Positions 6,241-9,466 of a stretch of 9,466 bases of DNA are shown in pieces (within the stretch, counting starts at the first letter, position 1; each line of letters begins with the position of its first letter). The notes under the pieces are model-generated. The model was not told where the DNA came from and did not search any database. It worked only from the letters and a program-made list of their open reading frames with translations. The DNA lies in NCBI GenBank assembly GCA_937967805.1, contig CALBTC010000155.1, positions 1 to 9,466 of the forward strand. The letters run 5' to 3'. This DNA is from an uncultured Anaerolineaceae bacterium (GTDB lineage: Bacteria > Chloroflexota > Anaerolineae > Promineifilales > Promineifilaceae). Made by a program: the position numbers and the translations under genes.

Positions 6241-7901
6241 CAGACGCTCTTTAAATATTGGTGTACCAGCCGCACAGCAATAGCCCCTTCACCCACGGCC
6301 GACGCGACGCGCCGGGTGGCCCCCTGGCGAATATCGCCCACGGCAAAAATGCCGGGCACGCTGGTTTCCAGATAGTAGGGATCGCGCTTTAACTTCCAGC
6401 CGGTGGGGTAACGGCCGTCTTTCTTCAGGTCAATCCCCGTGGGAATAAAGCCGGCATTGTTGCGCACCACAACGTCGGCCACCAAATCTGAATGGGGCAC
6501 CGCCCCAATGAACAAAAACAAGCCTTTGGCCGGAACCGTTTCCGCTTCTTCACTGTCCATGTGGCGTATGGTAATCGTTTCCAGCCGCTGCTCACCGCCA
6601 ACGGCAACCACCTGCGTGCGCAGCCGAACTTCAATATTATCCGTGGCCTCGATCTGGTCAACCAGGTAATGGGACATCCCCTTTTCTAAGGAACTGCTAC
6701 GTACCAACATGGTGACCTTATCAGCATAGCGCGAGAAAAACATCGCCCCCTGCCCGGCCGAGTTTGCCCCGCCAACTACAAAAACGTGTTCCCCCTTGTA
6801 ATGCGCCGCCTCTGTCATGGCGGCACCGTAATAGATGCCGGCCCCGGTCAACCGGTCCATGTCCGGCAAATTGAGCCGGCGCACGGTCACCCCGGTGGCC
6901 AGGATGATGGCGTGGCAGCTCAGTTCCGTGCCGTCATTCAGGCAAATAATACGGTAGGGGTCTTCCACGCGCACGCCTACAACTTCTTGCGTCGTCAGAA
7001 TCTCAGCGCCAAAGCGGGTGGCCTGAGCTGTTGCCCGGCGCGCCAGGTCTGCTCCGCTCAACCCCTTCGGGAAGCCCAAATAATTTTCAATCTTTGAGCT
7101 GGTACCGGCCTGACCGCCGGTGGCTTCCTTTTCAATCAGCGCCGTGCGCAGCCCTTCCGATGCGCCGTAAACGGCCGCTCCCAAACCACCCGGCCCCGCC
7201 CCCACAATGATCAAATCATAGAATGGCTGGCTCGCCTGGGTTTGCAGCCCCACCTTTTCCGCCAGGGTGCGGTTGTCGGGGTTCACAAGCTGGCTGCCGT
7301 CGGGAAAGTACACCACAGGCAGGATGAGCGGATCATCACCCGAGGCGGCCACGAGTGCGGCCGTTTCCGTATCCGTCTCAATATCCAGCCACTGGTAGGG
7401 AATGCGGTTGCGCGACAAAAAATCTTTTACGCGATGGGAACCCGGCGACCAGAGCGTGCCCGCCACGCGAATGCCGTCGTAAGGCACGGGCACGGTAGCC
7501 CACCAATCGCTCAGCAAATCGTCCAGAATGGGGTAAAGATGCTGCTCCGGCGGGTGCCACGGTTTCATCAGATAGTAGTCCAGGTCAATTTCATTAATGC
7601 TGGCAATGGCTGCCTGAGTATCTGCGTAGGCGGTGAGCAGCACTTTGCGCGCCTGCGGGTAAAAGTTTAGGGCCTCCGCCAAAAACGCCGTCCCCTCCAT
7701 TTGCGGCATTCGCTGGTCTACCAAAAAGAGGGCCACCGGATCGTTGCGCGCTTTGAGCCGGCGCACGGTTTCCAACGCCTCCTGCCCTGAACCGGCCTTC
7801 AAGATGCGGTAGTCGTGGCGATACTGCTGGCGCAAATCTCGCTCAATGGCGTTCAGCACCTGCGGTTCGTCATCAATGGTGAAGATAACAGGCTTGGACA
7901 T
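6240..7901 (-). CDS. Response regulator fused to glutaredoxin-like and thioredoxin-reductase-like FAD oxidoreductase
   Basis: A 553-residue protein. The receiver (about 4-125) has D10/D11, phospho-acceptor D62 (LVDQRMPQMEG), T90 (LLTAYAD) and K113 (MKPW). Residues about 142-218 look glutaredoxin-like (GTLWSPGSHRVKDFL, then PVVYFPDG) but have Ser-Pro-Gly-Ser where redox cysteines would sit. From 228 on it is a pyridine-nucleotide-disulfide-reductase-like flavoprotein. It has the FAD motif GAGPGGLGAA (234-243), ATG (335-337), the NAD(P)H motif GGANSAGQGA (377-386) and the C-terminal FAD motif GIFAVGDIR (517-525). The CATC site of thioredoxin reductases is replaced by IYYGAAMTEA (356-365). The only cysteines are C320 and C329, so a thiol-reductase activity is not expected. 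A longer reading frame opens at 7979, but AGGAG lies 7 bases before the ATG at 7901 and the receiver fold begins there, so 7901 is chosen. It is the first gene of the operon. The family is commonly labelled fused response regulator/thioredoxin-disulfide reductase. Confidence 0.9.
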   Translation of the reverse strand: MSKPVIFTIDDEPQVLNAIERDLRQQYRHDYRILKAGSGQEALETVRRLKARNDPVALFLVDQRMPQMEGTAFLAEALNFYPQARKVLLTAYADTQAAIASINEIDLDYYLMKPWHPPEQHLYPILDDLLSDWWATVPVPYDGIRVAGTLWSPGSHRVKDFLSRNRIPYQWLDIETDTETAALVAASGDDPLILPVVYFPDGSQLVNPDNRTLAEKVGLQTQASQPFYDLIIVGAGPGGLGAAVYGASEGLRTALIEKEATGGQAGTSSKIENYLGFPKGLSGADLARRATAQATRFGAEILTTQEVVGVRVEDPYRIICLNDGTELSCHAIILATGVTVRRLNLPDMDRLTGAGIYYGAAMTEAAHYKGEHVFVVGGANSAGQGAMFFSRYADKVTMLVRSSSLEKGMSHYLVDQIEATDNIEVRLRTQVVAVGGEQRLETITIRHMDSEEAETVPAKGLFLFIGAVPHSDLVADVVVRNNAGFIPTGIDLKKDGRYPTGWKLKRDPYYLETSVPGIFAVGDIRQGATRRVASAVGEGAIAVRLVHQYLKSV

Positions 7902-7908
7902 GCGACAA

Positions 7909-7913
7909 CTCCT
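7909..7913 (-). promoter_or_regulatory. Ribosome binding site of the REC-flavoprotein gene
   Basis: On the minus strand AGGAG stands 7 bases before the ATG ending at 7901. It decides this start against the ATG at 7979, which would add 26 residues with no receiver homology. Confidence 0.75.
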
Positions 7914-7950
7914 AGATTTTAAGCGGATGACCGGGTAAGCGAGCAGTTCC

Positions 7951-7956
7951 ATTGTA
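7951..7956 (-). promoter_or_regulatory. Possible -10 element of the kinase/flavoprotein operon
   Basis: Minus-strand TACAAT would put transcription start near 7943, about 40 bases before the chosen ATG. No good -35 is seen at the usual distance. If real, it lies inside the longer reading frame and would exclude the start at 7979. Confidence 0.3.
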
Positions 7957-8035
7957 ACCAGCCTTTTCGATTCAGGCACACAGATGATGGATTTTAGACT
8001 GCTTCAAATTTGAGATGGGATAACGGCCGTTTTCT

Positions 8036-8044
8036 TGCTAAAAT
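8036..8044 (+). promoter_or_regulatory. Possible extended -10 promoter of the MoxR gene
   Basis: TGC followed directly by TAAAAT (8039-8044) matches the extended -10 pattern, which can work without a -35. TTGAGA at 8010-8015 is too far (23 bases) to serve as a normal -35. Transcription would start near 8051, giving a short leader. Confidence 0.4.
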
Positions 8045-8066
8045 AAAAACATCATCAACCCAGGGC

Positions 8067-8072
8067 AAGGAG
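8067..8072 (+). promoter_or_regulatory. Ribosome binding site of the MoxR gene
   Basis: AAGGAG stands 5 bases before the ATG at 8078, a strong match that fixes the start. Confidence 0.75.
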
Positions 8073-8077
8073 ACTCC

Positions 8078-8965
8078 ATGCAAATTGATTCCATCGACCA
8101 ACTACAAGAAGCCCTGCACGGCCGTAACTATGTAGCGGACCGGGGATTGGCAACGGCCGCTTTTCTGGCGCTGAAACTACAAAGACCGCTCTTTTTAGAG
8201 GGCGAACCCGGCGTGGGCAAGACGGAAATTGCTAAGGTTATCGCCAATTTGCTGGGCACCGAGCTTATCCGCCTGCAATGCTATGAAGGATTAGACGTGA
8301 ACCAGGCGGTGTACGAGTGGAACTACACCCGTCAGATGCTGCACATTCGCCTGCTGGAATCACGCGGCGAGCGGGCCAGTGAATCAGAGCTGTTCGGCAA
8401 GGAATATTTGTTGGAACGGCCGCTGCTCCAGGCCATCGAGCGCAGCAAAAACCACCGTCCCGTCCTGCTTATCGACGAGATCGACCGCAGCGACGAGGAG
8501 TTTGAAGCATTTCTGCTGGAAATATTGTCCGACTTCCAGATCACCATCCCGGAAATTGGCACCATCAAAGCCGCTCAGCCACCTGTGGTTGTGCTCACCT
8601 CCAACCGCACCCGCGAAGTCCACGACGCACTCAAGCGGCGCTGCCTCTACTACTGGATCGACTATCCCAGCTTTGAAAAAGAGTACAACATCGTCCGCGC
8701 CAAGCAGCCCCAGGCCGCCGCCCAACTGGCGGAGCAGGTTACCCACTTCATCCAGGAGCTGCGCCAGCAAGACCTGTACAAAATCCCCGGCGTGGCTGAA
8801 ACACTGGACTGGACGGCTGCGCTGGTGGCCCTGGACGCCCAGGCGCTCAGCGTGGAAATTGTAGAAAACACCATCGGCGTCATCCTCAAATACCAGGACG
8901 ACATCGAGAAAATCAACGGCGAAACGGCCCGGCACATTTTGGACCGGGTTCGGGCCAATGCGTAA
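8078..8965 (+). CDS. MoxR-family AAA+ ATPase (CoxD-like)
   Basis: A 295-residue cytosolic AAA+ ATPase. Walker A is GEPGVGKT (42-49), Walker B VLLIDE (129-134, D133/E134), sensor 1 N176 in VVLTSNRTRE, with arginine-finger candidates R187/R188. The stretch IRLQCYEGLD followed by AVYEWNY is typical of the MoxR branch that includes CoxD, which acts in maturing aerobic CO dehydrogenase. In that branch the ATPase works with a VWA-domain protein (CoxE-like) to remodel or insert metal into a client. The start of such a partner follows 102 bases later, supporting this role. No CO-dehydrogenase or other client gene is visible, so the client is unknown. Three CGGCCG copies in this gene fall in three different codon phases. 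Confidence 0.9.
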   Translation: MQIDSIDQLQEALHGRNYVADRGLATAAFLALKLQRPLFLEGEPGVGKTEIAKVIANLLGTELIRLQCYEGLDVNQAVYEWNYTRQMLHIRLLESRGERASESELFGKEYLLERPLLQAIERSKNHRPVLLIDEIDRSDEEFEAFLLEILSDFQITIPEIGTIKAAQPPVVVLTSNRTREVHDALKRRCLYYWIDYPSFEKEYNIVRAKQPQAAAQLAEQVTHFIQELRQQDLYKIPGVAETLDWTAALVALDAQALSVEIVENTIGVILKYQDDIEKINGETARHILDRVRANA

Positions 8966-8976
8966 TTGGACAGCTT

Positions 8977-9034
8977 GTCACTCCCGCGCAGGCGGGAGTC
9001 CAGGTGTATGGATTCCCGCCAACGCGGGAATAAC
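8977..9034. repeat. dRS3-like pair of inverted hairpin repeats
   Basis: Two 26-nt arms (8977-9002 and 9009-9034) are inverted copies of each other with 5 mismatches, and each arm is itself a hairpin. Arm 1 has ACTCCCGC (8980-8987) pairing with GCGGGAGT (8992-8999). Arm 2 has ATTCCCGC (9012-9019) pairing with GCGGGAAT (9024-9031). Arm 2 fits ATTCCC-N8-GGGAAT exactly, the form of the dRS3 repeats known from Neisseria; similar repeats occur in many bacteria. It fills most of the gap between two genes that probably work together and could attenuate transcription or stabilise RNA there. Confidence 0.8.
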
Positions 9035-9067
9035 AGATAAAGTTCAATTGCAAGCGACAAACCACCT

Positions 9068-9466
9068 GTGACAGACCACTTCCTCCTACACAACCTGATT
9101 TTATTCGGCCGTTTGCTGCGCGCTCTGGGCCTGGACATCAACCCCGGCCGCATGATCGATCTGGTGCAGGCGCTGGACCACGTCAACCTGGCGCGCAAAT
9201 CCGATTTTTACTTCACCGCCCGCAGCCTGCTGGTGCACGACCGGGAAGATCTGCCTCTGTTCGACCAGGCGTTTGAGCTGTTCTGGCGCGCTCCGCGGGA
9301 GAAAACGCTGTTTTCCGAACTGTTTCAGTCTGGCATGGAAAAGTCACGGGACGAACCCCTTGTCACCGCAGGCGACCTGGAAAAGCTGGGACAAGAAAGT
9401 GGTGACGGTGGTGAAGAAGGCGATGATGACGGAGTGCAGGAGATCACCGAAATTACGCGCACCTAC
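9068..9466 (+). CDS. CoxE-like VWA-family protein, N-terminal part, cut by window end
   Basis: 133 residues are visible, starting at GTG 9068; the upstream in-frame stop is at 9038-9040 and no ATG lies between. The N-terminus (LHNLILFGRLLRALGLDINPGR, broken here as LHNLILFGRL then LRALGLDINPGR) and the later REDLPLFDQAFELFW segment match, from memory, the N-terminal region of CoxE-like proteins, which carry a C-terminal von Willebrand A domain. That domain and its metal-binding DxSxS motif lie outside the window. An acidic Gly/Asp/Glu-rich linker (about residues 113-125) follows, as is common before VWA domains. No convincing Shine-Dalgarno precedes the GTG, so the start is less certain than the identity. 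Its place after the MoxR ATPase fits the usual ATPase-VWA pair. Confidence 0.78.
   Translation, partial: MTDHFLLHNLILFGRLLRALGLDINPGRMIDLVQALDHVNLARKSDFYFTARSLLVHDREDLPLFDQAFELFWRAPREKTLFSELFQSGMEKSRDEPLVTAGDLEKLGQESGDGGEEGDDDGVQEITEITRTY

Larger units (their letters stand above)
7902..8077. other. Divergent intergenic region
   Basis: These 176 bases separate the minus-strand signalling operon from the plus-strand MoxR gene and should hold both promoters. AACGGCCGTT (8022-8031), the palindrome over-represented in the window, lies here just upstream of the likely plus-strand -10. No RNA gene or further open frame with a plausible start is seen. Confidence 0.6.
1124..9150. repeat. Dispersed CGGCCG palindrome (27 copies; 11 as ACGGCCGT)
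   Basis: CGGCCG begins at 1124, 1396, 1728, 2166, 2557, 2915, 2946, 3417, 3750, 3934, 4158, 4304, 4831, 4950, 5085, 5676, 6296, 6412, 6755, 7172, 7358, 8024, 8119, 8154, 8417, 9106 and 9145. Eleven are ACGGCCGT and six of these are AACGGCCGTT (1726, 2913, 3748, 3932, 4829, 8022). Copies lie in coding sequence in different codon phases and one lies in a promoter gap. Confidence 0.8.

Noticed and set aside
7902..7979. N-terminal extension of the REC-flavoprotein to the ATG at 7979
   Set aside because: The extra 26 residues have no receiver features, there is a strong AGGAG before 7901, and a possible -10 lies inside the extension.
8662..9198. Minus-strand open frame of 178 codons
   Set aside because: It runs antisense through the ATPase gene, the repeat pair and the CoxE-like start, all better supported; its protein shows no recognisable domain.

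Overview
The window reads as chromosomal DNA of a GC-rich bacterium with large, multi-domain signalling proteins. Frequent tiny repeats in the gaps and the style of the proteins (six-helix membrane hybrid kinase, response regulator fused to a thioredoxin-reductase-like flavoprotein, MoxR/VWA pair) recall environmental Chloroflexota of the Anaerolineae/Ardenticatenia type. That placement is an impression from memory, not something proven here.

Layout, left to right. (1) 1-804 (+): the C-terminal part of a PLP-dependent tryptophanase, cut by the window start. (2) 979-1590 (+): a membrane-anchored TlpA/ResA-type thioredoxin-like protein with a WCPPC site; the gaps on both sides carry related short repeats. 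(3) 7901-1658 (-): a tightly coupled three-gene operon, read right to left. It encodes a response regulator fused to a glutaredoxin-like and a thioredoxin-reductase-like FAD/NAD(P)H module (6240-7901), a 1056-residue membrane hybrid histidine kinase with GAF, HisKA, HATPase, two receivers and an HPt domain (3070-6240), and a soluble receiver-histidine kinase (1658-3073). Stop and start codons overlap by 1 and 4 bases. (4) A 176-bp divergent promoter region, 7902-8077. (5) 8078-8965 (+): a MoxR-family AAA+ ATPase, followed after a 102-bp gap holding a dRS3-like repeat pair by the start of a CoxE-like (VWA family) partner gene, 9068-9466, cut by the window end.

The central operon is the most interesting part. 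It has two kinases, four receiver domains and one HPt domain, but no DNA-binding, cyclase or other usual output domain. The only enzymatic output is the flavoprotein, which keeps both dinucleotide-binding motifs but has no CxxC anywhere, so it should not be a true thioredoxin reductase. The simplest reading is a phosphorelay that directly controls a redox enzyme of unknown substrate.

A second pattern runs through the window: the palindrome CGGCCG occurs 27 times, mostly as ACGGCCG(T) and often as AACGGCCGTT, in all three codon phases and in a promoter gap, but not once in the first 1,123 bases. It resembles the HIP1 palindrome of cyanobacteria in behaviour, with a different sequence.
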